Position numbers and translations under genes: made by a program
NCBI GenBank assembly: GCA_023055425.1
Contig: JALGPY010000007.1
Span: 84,717,136 to 84,781,135, forward strand
Direction of reading: 5' to 3'
Length of the DNA stretch: 64,000 nt
Source of the DNA: Linanthus parryae
Lineage: Eukaryota; Streptophyta; Magnoliopsida; Ericales; Polemoniaceae
Notes under the pieces: generated by a model
Seen by the model: the letters and a program-made list of their open reading frames with translations, nothing else
What the model was told of the DNA's origin: nothing
Database searches by the model: none
Shown here: positions 32,139-43,806 of the stretch, in pieces
How positions within the stretch are numbered: the stretch's first letter is position 1
How the letters are laid out: every line of letters starts with the position of its first letter

Positions 32139-33373
32139 TACGCGCGAGCGATCCTTTCTTGGTATCGTTTGTTAGTCCTTTTAGCTTGCTCCCGCTTCTC
32201 TTCTAACAGGACCAAGTCATGATCGCGTTGATTGTCGTATAATGCATGGAAAGCCAGTCTCGCGGAGTTGACTTTTACCTCCGCGGGAACTACAGCTTCA
32301 GCACCATAACATAGAAGGAATGGGGTGACTCCTGTGGGAGTCCTTGGAGAAGTCCGATAGGCCCACAAGGCTACGTTCAAAGAATCAGCCCATCTCTTGT
32401 GGTCATCCGCCACCATCTTGCTCAAGATTCTTAACAACGTCTTGTTGGTTGCTTCCGCTTGACCATTCCCTTTCGGATAATAGGGAGTGGAACATATCTG
32501 CCTTATGTTGTACTCTGCTAGTTTCGCAGCTACCTGGCTATTGACAAAGGGAGTGCCATTATCCTATAGAATGGTGTTTGGAATTCCGAACCTGCATATG
32601 ATGGTCTCTTGGTTGAAATGGACCACGGCATGCGCATTTGCTGTTTTTAGCGGTATTGCTTCTACCCACTTGGTGAACAACTCGTTCGCGGTGAGAATGA
32701 ACTGATTTCTGTGCGAGGTTGGTCGGATGGGGCCAACAAAATCCAAAGCCCAAGTATGGAACGGCCACGGTGTTCCCAACGCATGTAGATCTACAGCAGG
32801 AGCATGCACTAGATTACCTTTGAATTGGCACTCCTGGCACCGTCTTACTTTAGTGCGGCAATCTGCTTCCATGGTGGGCCAGAAGTAACCGACCGAGAGG
32901 AGCTGTCTGCATAACATCGCATCTACCTGATGTTCCACTTGATGAGAAAGGTCCATCACCTTTTCTGCTTCCTTGCTGTCTAGACATCACAACAGGTTAC
33001 CCTCATGGCCCCTTCGCCAAAGCATATTTTCTTGCACCACATACCGTGCTACTTTTCTCTTTAGTTTCTCGGCTTCTTTTCTCGACTCAGGCACAATAAC
33101 TTGCGTGAGAAAGTCAAAGAGTGGCTTCCTCCAATCCACATCATCATCGGTCAGAGCAATTGATAAAGATTCCTTGATCAGTGCGCAACTCTTGCAATTT
33201 CCTTGGATCAATGCTGCGGCCATTGACATGTACGGCCAGTGAATCCCATACCTCTGGGCTTTCCGATAGATTGACACCTCACTTTCCCCACAAGCATGTT
33301 GGTGAATCTTCTCTAATAGCGCTTGACCCTCTTGCTCCGAGACACATCACATGAGTATTCCACCAGGGCCTTT
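32139..33373 (-). pseudogene. Tat integrase, zinc-binding domain and DDE core
   Basis: Reads in the same frame as upstream pol. A zinc-binding region is at about 32990-32840 (GYFWPTMEADC, then CQECQ). Catalytic core residues are visible as D in WALDFVGPI, D in DNGTPF and E in GQAEATNK, the DDE triad. Only nonsense changes break it (about 32986 and 32563, the latter directly before DNGTPF). After 32139 it is interrupted by the non-autonomous element and continues at 25676. It catalyses integration of element cDNA in related active elements. Confidence 0.92.
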
Positions 33374-34615
33374 TTAGTAGAGGGTGTTGTCATGTATGCA
33401 ATACCCCTTTGTGGATGCCCAATTCTCGTTGCTCGTACCTTCTGCGATGGCACGCAAGATTGACTTTCTCCAGTCCGCATCATCCATGCATTCGTCGTCG
33501 CACGCTTCCTCTGTCAACGCCGAGGATGTTCGCACTTCAATCGAGATTCTCGCGGGACACTTATCTGCACTAACCTTGGATCCCAAGGTAGCTAAAGCAT
33601 CAGCATGTCTATTGTCCGCTCTGGGTTTGTGCTCGTACCTGACATCGCAAAACTGCTGCACCAGGTTTTGAACTAAGGTCCGGTAGGGCAATAAGCTTAT
33701 CTCCTTCAAACCGTACTCGCCCGAGGCTTGTTTGACGATTAGCTTGGAGTCTCCCATCACCGTCAAGTTTCTTACTTCTAGTTCCCTTGATGCACGAAGA
33801 CCTGCGATGAGAGCTTCATACTCTGCTTCGTTGTTCGTGACTGCAAAGTCAAGCTTTGCTGACATCTGCATGACCTCTCCATCTGGTTTGGTCAAGACTA
33901 TCCCAATGCCTCCACCTTTCCTTGTTGACGACCCATCAAAATGGAGCGTCCAGTAGGGAAACTCAACTACGTAGATTTCACGTCCCTCCAGTTCTTCCTC
34001 AATCACAGGCTCGTGACTGTTATCAGGGAACTGTGCTAGCAAATCCGCCACCGCTTGCGACTTGATTGCCCGGGGTCGAACACACGTGATGTCATATTGA
34101 GAAATGGTCATATACCATTTTGCCAATCTTCCCCCATGAGTAGTGTGAGTTAGAAGATACCGTATAGGATCACTCTTTGTGACCACTACCACTTTGTGCG
34201 AAGCAAAATAGTGTTTTAACTTTTCTATTACAAAGAATAGGTCAAGGCAATGACGTTCGATGTCCGTGTACCTTGATTCTGCTGGCTGCACTATACGAGA
34301 AATGTAGTAGATCGGCCTTTCTTGCCCCTCATACTCCTGAGCCAGGAGTGCCCCTGTAGACCTCTTCGTTGACGTCTGGTACAACAAGAGTGGTGATCCG
34401 AGTTGAGGTGCGATCATTACCTTTGACGATGTCAACAGCTCCTTTAGCCTTCCAAACGCAACTTCGTGCTCCGTAGTCCAGTTATATAGAGCGTCCTTCT
34501 TGAGAAGATCGCTGAAACAGAAGGTGATTTCGGCGATCGCTGGGATGAACCTTCGCAGGTAGGATAGCTTTCCCAAGAAGGTCTTCAAGGTACTTTGGTT
34601 GTGCGGCGCCGTCAT
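33374..34615 (-). pseudogene. Tat RNase H plus second (archaeal-like) RNase H
   Basis: 413 open codons. The first part is the connection and standard Gypsy RNase H (YLRRFIPAIAEI, GALLAQEYEGQERPIYY, YTDIERHCLDL). It is followed at about residues 215-350 by a second RNase H with all acidic residues in place: LHFDGSSTRKGG, NNEAEYEAL, MGDSKLIV and RHADALATL. A dual RNase H is a mark of the Tat lineage. The frame is continuous with RT (34628 onward) and integrase, separated only by stop codons. It cleaves the RNA strand of RNA-DNA hybrids during reverse transcription. Confidence 0.93.
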
Positions 34616-34627
34616 GCTAGTGATGGC

Positions 34628-35635
34628 CTATACTTTCGCAGGATCAGGCTCTATTCCTTGACGATGTACCACACATCCCAAGAATTTCCCTGATGTTACT
34701 CTGAATGCGCACTTCATGGGGTTCATCTTTAATTGAAAGATTCTGCATCTGTTGAACACTTTCCGCAAATCCCCCAAGTGGTCTGCCTCTTCCTTGGATT
34801 TTAAAACTAAGTCTTCCACGTATAATTCTACTTCCTTGTGCATCATGTCGTGAAACAGGGCCATCATGGCTCGCTGGTAAGTTGCCCCTGCGTTCTTGAG
34901 ACCAAAAGGCATAACTGTGTAATTGAAGACTCCCACCAGAGTGATGAACGCGATTTTCCGTGCATCTTCAGGATCCATCTTGATCTGATTGTACCCACTA
35001 AAGCCGTCCATGAAGCTGAACATGCGATGACCTGCGGTCGAATCGATAAGTAAGTCGATGTTGGGAAGTGGAAAATCATCTTTGGGACAGAAATGGTTAA
35101 GGTCTCGGAAGTCTACACAAATGCAAAGTTGCCCATTCTTCTTTACTACCGGCACGATGTTGGCCAACCATGTAGGATGGTGATTTGGCTCAATAAATTT
35201 GGCATCCAGGAGTTTGACAATTTCCTGCTTAATTTTCACGTTGAGCTCCGGCCTAAAGCTTCTTGTGCTCTGCGTTACCGGTTTAGATACTGGAATTACA
35301 TCCAACCGGTGCATGGCGATGCTCGTGTCCAGACCGGGCATCTCATCGTATTCCCATGCGAATACGTCCTTGTACTCGGTCAAGAGTTGCAGCAATCTTT
35401 CCTCCTCCTCGCCTGTGAGGTCCGCACTCAGAAAGACTGGCCTCTTCTTTTCTTCACTTGGGCTTAAGAATACCTCCTTCAACTCCTGCTTTTGCGGCCT
35501 GGGTTTGTCCTCCATGCATTCGGGCGCTTCTTTTAGCTTCGCCTCTAAAACACTTGGAGTAGATTTCTCTGGTTCCGTAACCTGCTCAATTTGATTGATT
35601 TGCTCGGGGATATCCCCATGCTCGCGTGAGGACAC
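34628..35635 (-). pseudogene. Tat reverse transcriptase
   Basis: RT motifs in order: FIEPNHHPTWLANIVPV, CVDFRDLNHFCPKDDFPLP, FSFMDGFSGYNQI, MPFGLKNAGATYQR, then LYVEDLVLKS, where the usual YVDD is YVED, so one catalytic Asp is replaced. A TAG ends the ORF at 34628, and the same frame goes on into RNase H. Upstream it includes the linker LTGEEEERLLQLLTEYKDVFAW typical of Tat pol. Confidence 0.95.
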
Positions 35636-35647
35636 CCCCGCGCACCT

Positions 35648-36724
35648 TCATATGCGATAGCATTTCTTCCCGTTGGCGTAGAAACTCTCTATTTCCTTGC
35701 CTTCAGGATCATGTTTTTCTATCCTTTTCAGAATATACACGTTCTTTCGCCGGCAGGCAATCCGCGGCGCCTTTTCTCGCGTAGACGACTTTTCCTTGGC
35801 CTCCTCTCTTGTCACCATTACTCCTGCAGGTGACTGATCTTTGATGTCCTCCCATCGGGGCAAAGGAGTGGGGTTGAACGGCCCTGGCGTTTTCTCATCT
35901 TCCATCTTAGTTAACCATACCGCCTCACTGAGATGCGCTTCATCCATGTTGAAAGGATTTATCGAAGCTGGTATCTCAACTATTCTGTCATTCCAGATAG
36001 CTTTCATCACTTGGTGAGCTGTTGAAGGGACAGCATCAAAGCGATGAATCCAGTCCCGGCCTATAATCATGTGATACGTAGTGTTCGCATCTATGACATA
36101 GAACTTGGCTGAACATTTGATTTTATCGATCTGGAGACCTTGACGGATCCATCCGATCGTTATCCTGGAGTCTCTTCCAAATCCCATCAGCGGGGATGGT
36201 TGCCTAACAATCTTCTGCTCTGGGATTCCTGCTAGCTTCAGAGTGTTGAGCGAGACAACTTTAACTGCAGCTCCTCCGTCGACAAATGCTCTTTTGAACT
36301 CCACACCATTGATGACTGTCGTTACATACAGAGGCTTCTGGTGGTTCGCATTTGTCTTCTTGTTGCTTGCGGAGAAGGTCATGACCTTTTCTGTAGAGCG
36401 AGATGCCCTAACAACCTTCCCGTTGGAGATTACGATATCTTCCTCATAATCTTCCGCTATCCTGAGGATTGCCCTTGTCATTTCCTTCCGGCACTTCTCT
36501 GAGAAGTTCATTTCATCGAAGAACCTGCTGAACCCGTGCGACCCCTTCATCCGATCAGCACGTTCGTCCTCCGTGTCTATGCTGTATTCCTCGTCGTTGT
36601 GGATCTCGGCAATGATGGGTAGACCATCCTCTGCAACCTCTTCAAGGTCCATAATCGAGATCATGGCAACCTCTTTGCCCTTCGGCTCTTGCTCCGCGTG
36701 AGCAGGCAGTGGATTGTTTCGCAC
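35648..36724 (-). pseudogene. Tat aspartic protease region
   Basis: Retropepsin-like domain around residues 125-260. FVDGGAAVKVV is at the active-site position, followed by LMGFGRD and the AKFYVIDANTTYHMIIGRDWIH flap-like block characteristic of Tat/Athila proteases. The ORF is in the same frame as RT but ends at a TGA at 35648. The N-terminal acidic linker joins Gag through frame changes. It would process the Gag-Pol polyprotein. Confidence 0.88.
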
Positions 36725-36747
36725 ATCCTTCCTCTGGTCACTGACAA

Positions 36748-38258
36748 TCAGCTCGCCATTTTCATCTTTTGGCTTACCATGATTCTGAGCTTCTTGCAGT
36801 CAGCCGTGCCTTGCATGACCTTTCCATGACATTCACACCACTTTGGGTCCCTCACCATCTCCTTGGAGGGTGTCCTTTCAAGCGGCGACAAGATTCCGTC
36901 TTTACGCCATTGTCTGCACAAGTCACTCGCTTCCTCTACCGAACACGACAAGGTGGTGCATCGAAGTTTGCGACCTTCGACTGCTTTTGGGGTGAAACCA
37001 TATTCACCTCGGCTTCACGTCCCCTTTTGTAGCTGAACCTTCCAATTTTAAAGGTAGTCCCACTCGGGGACCTCTCAAAGGCGTGCCTCTTCTTCTGCCT
37101 CTCCACTATAGGCTCTATATTCTTTGTGCATTCGATCAGTTTCGAAAATGTAGGAGTTTGCAAGTTGATAAGCATACCTTTATACTCGTCTCGCATGCAC
37201 TGCAGGCATATTTCAACAAGTCTGCTTTCGAGTATCACCTCTTTGCATTCCAAGGACTTGGCTCTGAACTTCTTGATGAATGTCACTCCATCCTCCTCGC
37301 GCTTCTGGTACATCCGCGAAAGATGAATCATTGTCACCTTTTCTTCCATCTGGAAGAATTTAGTATAAAATTTCTGGACCATATCGTCCCAGGTCTTCAC
37401 AGATCCAGCCTCCAGTGTCCTATACCACTTATAGGCCACGTTCCCCAGGGATTTAGGGAACTCGCGCATTAGCACCTTAGGATCAGCCCCGTATGGCCCC
37501 ATCACATCGATGAAACGCATAACATGCTTGTGGGCGTTTCCATTGACATCTTCGAACTTGTCCAATTTAGGAGCCTTGTACCCAGCGGGATTAGGCATGA
37601 GGTATATCTCGCGTGGGATAGGTGGATCATTGTTGAGCTTCGGGATGATGGTGTCCGCGAACGATTTATTGGCTAGGATGGTTTCTATGCGCCGCTGCAG
37701 CGACGTCATACACTCCGACGCATTTCCCCCAGCAGCAGGAGAAGGAGTTGTTGCAGGCGGAGGCGACACATATGTTGAGGGAGGGCTAGGAGCATATTGT
37801 GAATTCACGTTACCCCACGTTGCCGACGGAGGAGGAAAGGGGTATTGTGAGACCGAATTGGGTACCAAAGTTGGAGGTTGAGGAGTGTGAGTGACAAGAG
37901 GCAACATTTGAGCTGTTGGCCCCTGAATTGAGGGTAACTGGGTAGTTGCTGGTGGGGTTTTAAGGTTAGGATTGGGTGGTATGGTTGACACTCCCAATCC
38001 TTGAGTGGTGGAGGTTCCTCCTCCCTGAGAGACAGTGGTGGCCAATGCGGGATTTGGGGCGAGAGTCCCCAGAATAGCCATTATCCGTTCCAGTTGTGCA
38101 GATTGAGCTTTGAGAGCCTTTGCCTGGTTCTGGATGGTGGCATCCAAGGCCTCTATCGTCGGAGCTTCACCGGTGGCTGTAGGAGTACGGCGGGCCTCCT
38201 CTCCCGAGGTGGTCTCCGTGGAAGGCGATTTGTTGCTGACATCATCTTCATGAGACAT
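36748..38258 (-). pseudogene. Tat Gag
   Basis: Start chosen at ATG 38258 (MSHEDDVSNKSP), 40 bp from the 5' LTR; the open frame upstream of it is LTR. A Thr/Pro-rich N-terminus is followed by a coiled segment (IQNQAKALKAQSAQLERI) and the retrotransposon Gag domain (YKWYRTLEAGSVKTWDDM, FYTKFFQ, SRMYQKREEDGVTFIKKFR). Two frame changes between about 36950 and 36770 separate this from protease. The intermediate frame carries a knuckle-like WCECHGKVMQGTADCKKLR. It packages element RNA in virus-like particles in active relatives. Confidence 0.9.
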
Positions 38259-38298
38259 GGTTTCTTGCAATGGTAAGTTCTCGTCGGGTTCACAAAAA

Positions 38299-38922
38299 TG
38301 TGTACAAGAGAATCCTGCAGAGAGAGCTCTGTGTACACCAAGGGCAGAGAATAGAAATGGCACAAGAAGTGTTGGGTTGTGTGTAGGGAGAGAATAAGGC
38401 AATAGTACTGTGTGAGAGAGAGAGAGGATTTTGGCAGAGCTTTCGCGTATCTCGAGTCGTTCTTTCTTGTATGGAAGGGTTAACGATCCTATATATAACG
38501 GAGAATGTGACCGTTGTAGTGTGGTTAATGCGCCCTTCAATGGAGGCTTAATTAGCTTAACTACAACGGCACGTTCGTCCGCGTATATAGGGACCGTTAC
38601 AGCACGTTATCCGCGTATACCGGAACCGTTACAAGGTTGACCGGGTTTGACCGGGTCTATGAAGCTCGTGCCATAAATCTCTCAAAAGCAGTTGCTAGGG
38701 GTCGCGTGCGGGCTTGGTTGTCGCTCGCACGCGACAGGACTTACTCTAGCCTCCAAACCACTAAGTCCCTACAAGTCCCGTGCAGCGGTATGCGAGGGCC
38801 CTGTCTCGCAGCCCCCACGTGGATCAGCGCGGCTGGTGATCCAGTGTGTATGGAGCACATTATGGTGTGCTGGATGATCGCCACGTGGCTAAGATCTTCT
38901 TGTCCTGAAAGCACTATCTACA
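38299..38922 (-). repeat. 5' LTR of the Tat element (624 bp)
   Basis: Matches 17504-18136. The inner edge at 38299 is followed (minus strand) by TTTTTGTGAACCCGACG, which is not a canonical TGG primer site. The primer tRNA is therefore unresolved. Confidence 0.93.
38489..38498 (-). promoter_or_regulatory. TATA box of the Tat 5' LTR
   Basis: Minus-strand TTATATATAGGATCG lies mid-LTR with no other TATA-like motif near. The same motif is in the 3' LTR at about 17697. The sequence is nearly palindromic, so plus-strand initiation from the 3' LTR toward the antisense gene is also conceivable. Confidence 0.5.
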
Positions 38923-40275
38923 CCTAAAACCTATGAAGTGGCCACAAGTGGGCCACACTCTCAGAAATGGCTTGGAGCCATAAAATCCGAAATGGAATTC
39001 ATGTATACCAACAAAGTATGGACTTTGTTGGAACCACCTAATAGGGTAAGACCCATTAGGTGCAAGTGGGTTTTAAGAAAACTAAGATGAATGGTAATAT
39101 GATTAACTTTAAGGGACGATTGGTGACTAAATGTTTTCAGCGAGTTCATAGTATAGACTATGACGAAACTTTTCACCAGTTGAGATGCTTAAATCCATTC
39201 GCATCTTGCTTGCAAATTTATCTTGCAAAATTTGGCAGATGGATATAGAAACCTCCTCGAGTATGTGTATGACAGGCCTAAAGAGTTTTGTCAATCTAGA
39301 GCATGCTCAAAAGGTGTGTAAGTTGCAACAATCCATTTTATGGATTGAAGCAAGTTTTTGGAGTAGGAATCTTCGAATTGGTTGATGAAATCAAAAGGTT
39401 TGGTTACATCAAGACTAAATATGAATCTTGTGTTTACAAGAAGGTTAGTGGGAGCACAGTTATATTTCTGGTATTGTATGTGGAGACATACTAATCATTG
39501 GGAATGATGTCCATACTCAGCGATCTTGTGAAGATTGGCTAGGGAATTGGATTCCAATGAAAGGCTTAGGCGAAGTTATTTTTAATTATCTATTGAATAG
39601 ATTGAGAAAGTTTTTCGGCTTAAGTCAAGGTACATATGTTGACAAGGTGTGGAAATTGTTCAACATGAAGAATATGGATTCTTACGTATGTCATATGAAA
39701 TTAGTCTTGGTAAGGCTAATTGTCCTTCCAATTAAATTAAGAAGGACCGTGTGAATAAAATTCACGAGATACACCATGGTATGCACCCGGCCAGACATGT
39801 CATCTAGTATGACATATAGATAAAAGTAAAAACCGGGTGAGCGTCACTGGATAATTTTCAAGAATATCCTTAAGTACTTGAGAAGAACTAAAGGATGAAA
39901 TCTTGATACATGGAGGATAGGAAGAGTTCACTGTAAAGGGTTACAGTGACGCGAACTTCCAATCTGATAAAGATGATTTCAGATTATAAGTCAAGTTTTC
40001 TGTTTTGCCTTAATGAAAGGCAATGTGAGCTAGAAAGGTTCCAGGCAAGATTCAGTTGCCGATTCTATCACAGAGGACTGAGTGTGATTCTGCATCAGAT
40101 GCACATACTCAGAAGATTCTATCTCATTCGATTGTCGATAGAGGAGATGTGAACATGTGCAAAGTACCACCAAGTTGGCTCTCTTACAAAGCCCCTTAAT
40201 CAGTGGAAGCATGAGGGGCGCGCAAGATAAATAGGCATATGATGCACCATATTGAATCTAGTGCCAGTGGGAGAC
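38923..40275 (+). pseudogene. Angela-like Copia RT-RNase H, decayed
   Basis: Continues the Copia polyprotein interrupted at 17503. RT begins HSQKWLGAIKSEMEFMYTNK, VWTLLEPPNRV. The Copia YVDD region reads LVLYVETY, so the catalytic Asp pair is lost. RNase H fragments include GYSDANFQSDKDDF and IVDRGDVNMCKVP. Frameshifts and stops are numerous. A purine-rich AGTGGGAGAC (40266-40275) precedes the 3' LTR. Confidence 0.9.
40266..40275 (+). other. Polypurine tract of the Copia element
   Basis: AGTGGGAGAC directly before the LTR start TGTTGGAAG at 40276. Confidence 0.75.
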
Positions 40276-40470
40276 TGTTGGAAGTATTCCCTCGAGGAAA
40301 TCTATTTCTTGTGACATTTATATGGACTTACTATTCATTTTCTTATAAATATGGAGATATGTTAACATGAATGAAGTCCTTAGAATATAGATTTTATATT
40401 CTTAAATATCTCTTGTCAATCATATTGATTAATAAGACGATCAACTAAAGACTAGTATGTGGGTAGATTG
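40276..40470 (+). repeat. 3' LTR of the Copia element, left piece
   Basis: TGTTGGAAGTATTCCC onwards corresponds to 8033-8220. It is cut at GTGGGTAGATTG by a reverse solo LTR; the remainder follows from 50784. Confidence 0.9.
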
Positions 40471-40740
40471 TGTAGGGTTTTGATTCATGGATGCGCAACG
40501 GAAACAATAATTAACCATGCAAAACCCTCCACACAATTCAAGAGACATAACAATGGTAAAGGAAGAAATCAATTAACACACCTTAGGGTTCTCCTTTGAT
40601 GACTTCAAACGCGAATTGTGTCACGTTTTCTATAGTTGATCCACGCCTAGAGTTGATTTCTAGATCTTCCAATCCTTGGTGCTAGCCCGTAAAGAGGAAG
40701 AGGAAGAAGAATCACGCAAAACGAGACGAAACCAAGGAGG

Positions 40741-41006
40741 TTCGGCCTCCTTGGGGCCGACGGGGACGGGCGGCGGGCTAGGGGGCGGCAGGCTCCTCTA
40801 GCTTGCTTGCTCTCTCTCCTTTTGTTCTCTCCCACTCAATTTATGATCTAATGAACAATAAGTTTGTGAAGGAAGGAAGGAAGGAAGGTCCTGTATATAG
40901 TCCAACAAATCCTTGCCAACTACCTAAATGACTTATTCTAGTCCTACTAGAATTCAATTTAGTCCCTTCCTTGCAAATTAGTCCCTACTAAGTTTGCAAG
41001 CTTTTG
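40741..41006 (-). repeat. Duplicated solo-LTR segment, left copy
   Basis: 266 bp from TTCGGCCTCCTTGGGG to AAGTTTGCAAGCTTTTG, nearly identical to 49640-49906. It ends exactly where Tekay integrase sequence begins. Too long for a target duplication. Confidence 0.95.
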
Positions 41007-43806
41007 TTCGCTCCAGCAAAGTGGAGTCCTACACTTCCTCCCGTACAATGCTTCATGAGGTGCCATCCCAATGCTGGAATGGTAACCGTTGTTGTAGGAA
41101 AACTCTATCAGCGGTAGTCTATCAACCCATGAACCCTGAAAATCCATGACACAAGCACGCAACATATCCTCCAAAGTCTGGATTGTCCTCTCTGTTTGGC
41201 CATCTGTGGTTGGGTGAAAGGCTGTACTGAAACATAACTTTGTCCCCAACGCTTCCTGGAGTGCTTGCCAGAAATGAGAGAGAAAGTTTGGATCTCTGTC
41301 CGAAACTCTCGATTCTGGTACTCCATGATACCGCACTGTTCTTAACATATGCGTCTGCCCTTTGTTCCATGTTCCATGTGTCCTTCATCGGAATGAATCT
41401 TGCCGTCTTGGTCAATCTGTCGACTATTACCCAGATCGAATTCAGCCCATTCTTCGATACTGGTAGAGCTGTGACAAAATCCATTGAGATCGCATCCCAT
41501 TTCCACTTAGGAACTTCCAGTGGTTGCACTAGTCCGCCCATTCTCTTGTGCTCAAACTTTACTTTCTGGCACGTGAGACATCGAGCCACGAACTCTGCTA
41601 CTTCATTCTTCATCTTGGGCCACCAAATTTGCATCTTCAGATCCTTGTATAACTTGTCCCCTCCGGGATGCACTGAGTAAGGTGTGCAATGCGCCTCCTG
41701 CATCAACTTGTCCTTGATGTCTGCACACTTCTGGGGTACGCACAACCTTCCCTTATATCAAATACTCCCGTCTCCGTGAATTTGAAATTCCTTTGCTGAA
41801 CCGTCCTCGATTTTCTTTCTAATCCGTTCCAGCTTCACGTCTCCTGGCTGGCCTTTCTTTATCTCTTCCAAGATGTCAGGCACAGTCGTCATACTTCCCA
41901 ACATGTTCCTCACAGTTCCTTGTTCCATTACCTCCATCTGCATCTTCTCAAACTCTTTGCACAATCGGTGTGGTAAAACCCATGTGGAATTCACTGTATG
42001 ACTTGATTTCCTGCTCAAGGCGTCTGCAGCTACGTTTGCCTTCCCTTCATGGTACTGAATCTCTAAGTTGTAGTCCTTGATCAACTCTAACCATCTCCTT
42101 TGCCTATGGTTCAGCTCCTTCTGGGTGAAGATGTACGTCAAGCTATTGTGGTCGGTGAACATCCGACAAGTCGCTCCATAGAGGTGATGCCTCCAAATCT
42201 TGAGCACAAACACAACTGCTACAAGCTCCAAGTCATGTACCGCATAGTTCTCTTCATGCGGTTTCAACTGCCTGGATGCGTAGGCAATAACCTTCCTGTC
42301 TTGCATAAGCACGCATCCCAAGCCCTTCTTCGATGCGTCGCCATACACCTCAAACTCCCCTGACTCATTAGGTAGAGTTAACACGGGTGCTGTTGTCAGC
42401 TTCTCCTTTAAGATTTGGAATGCTTCCTCGCAGCTTTCATTCCAAACATACTTCACCGTCTTCTTAGTAAAATTCGTCAAGGGCCTTGCGATCTTTGAAA
42501 AGTCCTTCACGAATCTCCGGTAATAGCCTGCCAATCCCAGAAAACTTCTAATTTCTGATGCATTCTTCGGTCTAGGCCAATCCTTCACTGCTGTCGTCTT
42601 AGCTGGATCAACTGACACTCCTTCACTAGAGATGATATGTCCAAAGAATGGAACTCTGTCCATCCAAAACTCGCACTTAGACAACTTTGCATAGAACTTA
42701 TCCTCCCTGAGGGTTCCCAAAACTTGGCTAAGGTGATCCTCATGCTCTTCCTTGCTCTTCGAATACACCAGTATGTCATCGATGAACACTACCACAAAAC
42801 GGTCTATGAACGGTCTCAACGTTCGGTTCATCACATCCATAAATATTGCTGGTGCATTGGTTAAACTGAAAGACATCACTGTGAACTCGTAATGTCCATA
42901 CCTTGTCCTGAAGGCAGTCTTCGGTATGTCCTTCTCTGCCACTCTCAGCTGGTGGTAGCCTATTCTCACATCAATCTTCGAAAAGACACTTGCTCCTTGC
43001 AATTGATCAAACAGTTCGTCTATCCTCGGCAATGGATACTTGTTCTTGATCGTGACGCTGTTGAGCTCCCGGTAGTCTATACATAGCCTGAGGCTTCCAT
43101 CCTTCTTCTTCACGAAAAGGACTGGTGCTCCCAAGGGCGATACACTCGGTCTAATGTATCCCCTCTCTAGTAGCTCCTTCAACTGATCCTTCAACTCTTT
43201 GAGCTCTGCGGGCGCCATGCGGTATGGTGCCTTCGAAACCGGTGTCGTTCCTTGCACAACTTCGATTGTAAACTCCACTTCCCTCGTCGGTGGCATACCC
43301 GGGATTTCATCCGGGAACACGTCCGGGAATTCCCGTGCTACGGGTATATCTGCCAACACGTTCTCTGACGCATTAAGGTGTTGAATGTAACACAAGTAAG
43401 CCTCATGGCCTTTCTTAACCTGGTTAACGATGGTTAAGGCCGAGACAATCTTGACCGAAGGTTCCCTAGGAACACTGCTATAGGAAATACGCTCCCCGTT
43501 AGGTCCTCTTAGCCTCACCTTCTGATCAGCACAGATGATATTGGCCATGTATTCCGTCAACCAATCCATTCCCAAGATAACGTCAATCTCTCCAAGGTTA
43601 AACTCGATGAGATTCGATGGTAAGGTGCAACCTAAGATGTTGACCTCTAATCCTTCACAAATAGTGTCGCAACTCACTACTTGACCGTTAGGTGTCGCAA
43701 CTGCTATTGGGGTTCTAGCCGAAGGTACTAGTCCTATCTTCTTAGAAAATGCAGATGATATGAATGACAGAATCAAATAATGTGAAAGCAGGATGATTGT
43801 GTACAA
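41007..43806 (-). pseudogene. Tekay-type pol: protease, RT, RNase H, integrase
   Basis: Protease body [15 protein letters not shown] is clear, but its catalytic DSG-type site near 43765 is destroyed by a small deletion that also shifts the frame. RT motifs are intact: [40 protein letters not shown]. RNase [36 protein letters not shown]. The frame is open to a TGA at 41758, likely from CGA. Integrase then has WWPKMKNEVAEFVARCLTCQ and MDFVTALPVS. A frameshift near 41335 separates the [12 protein letters not shown]...[11 protein letters not shown] part. It is truncated at 41007. An RT-RNase H stretch of this quality shows a younger element than Copia or Gypsy-1. Confidence 0.95.

Larger units (their letters stand above)
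17504..38922 (-). mobile_element. Tat-type Ty3/Gypsy retrotransposon, 21.4 kb with nested insertion
   Basis: Two LTRs (17504-18136 and 38299-38922) bracket, on the minus strand: gag, protease, RT, RNase H plus a second RNase H, integrase, a tandem repeat array, an antisense gene, and a purine-rich tract before the 3' LTR. The second (archaeal-like) RNase H after the usual one, and antisense extra genes between pol and the 3' LTR, are known traits of the Tat lineage. Flanks CCTAC (17499-17503) and CCTAA (38923-38927) are a 5-bp target duplication with one mismatch. Removing the insert rejoins Copia codons in frame, which proves the boundaries. The LTRs differ at roughly 22 positions plus a 9-bp indel (my count by eye). 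Without the nested 6.46-kb element it is about 15 kb. Confidence 0.93.

Noticed and set aside
37083..37881. Plus-strand ORFs over the Tat gag
   Set aside because: Shadows of the minus-strand gag frame.
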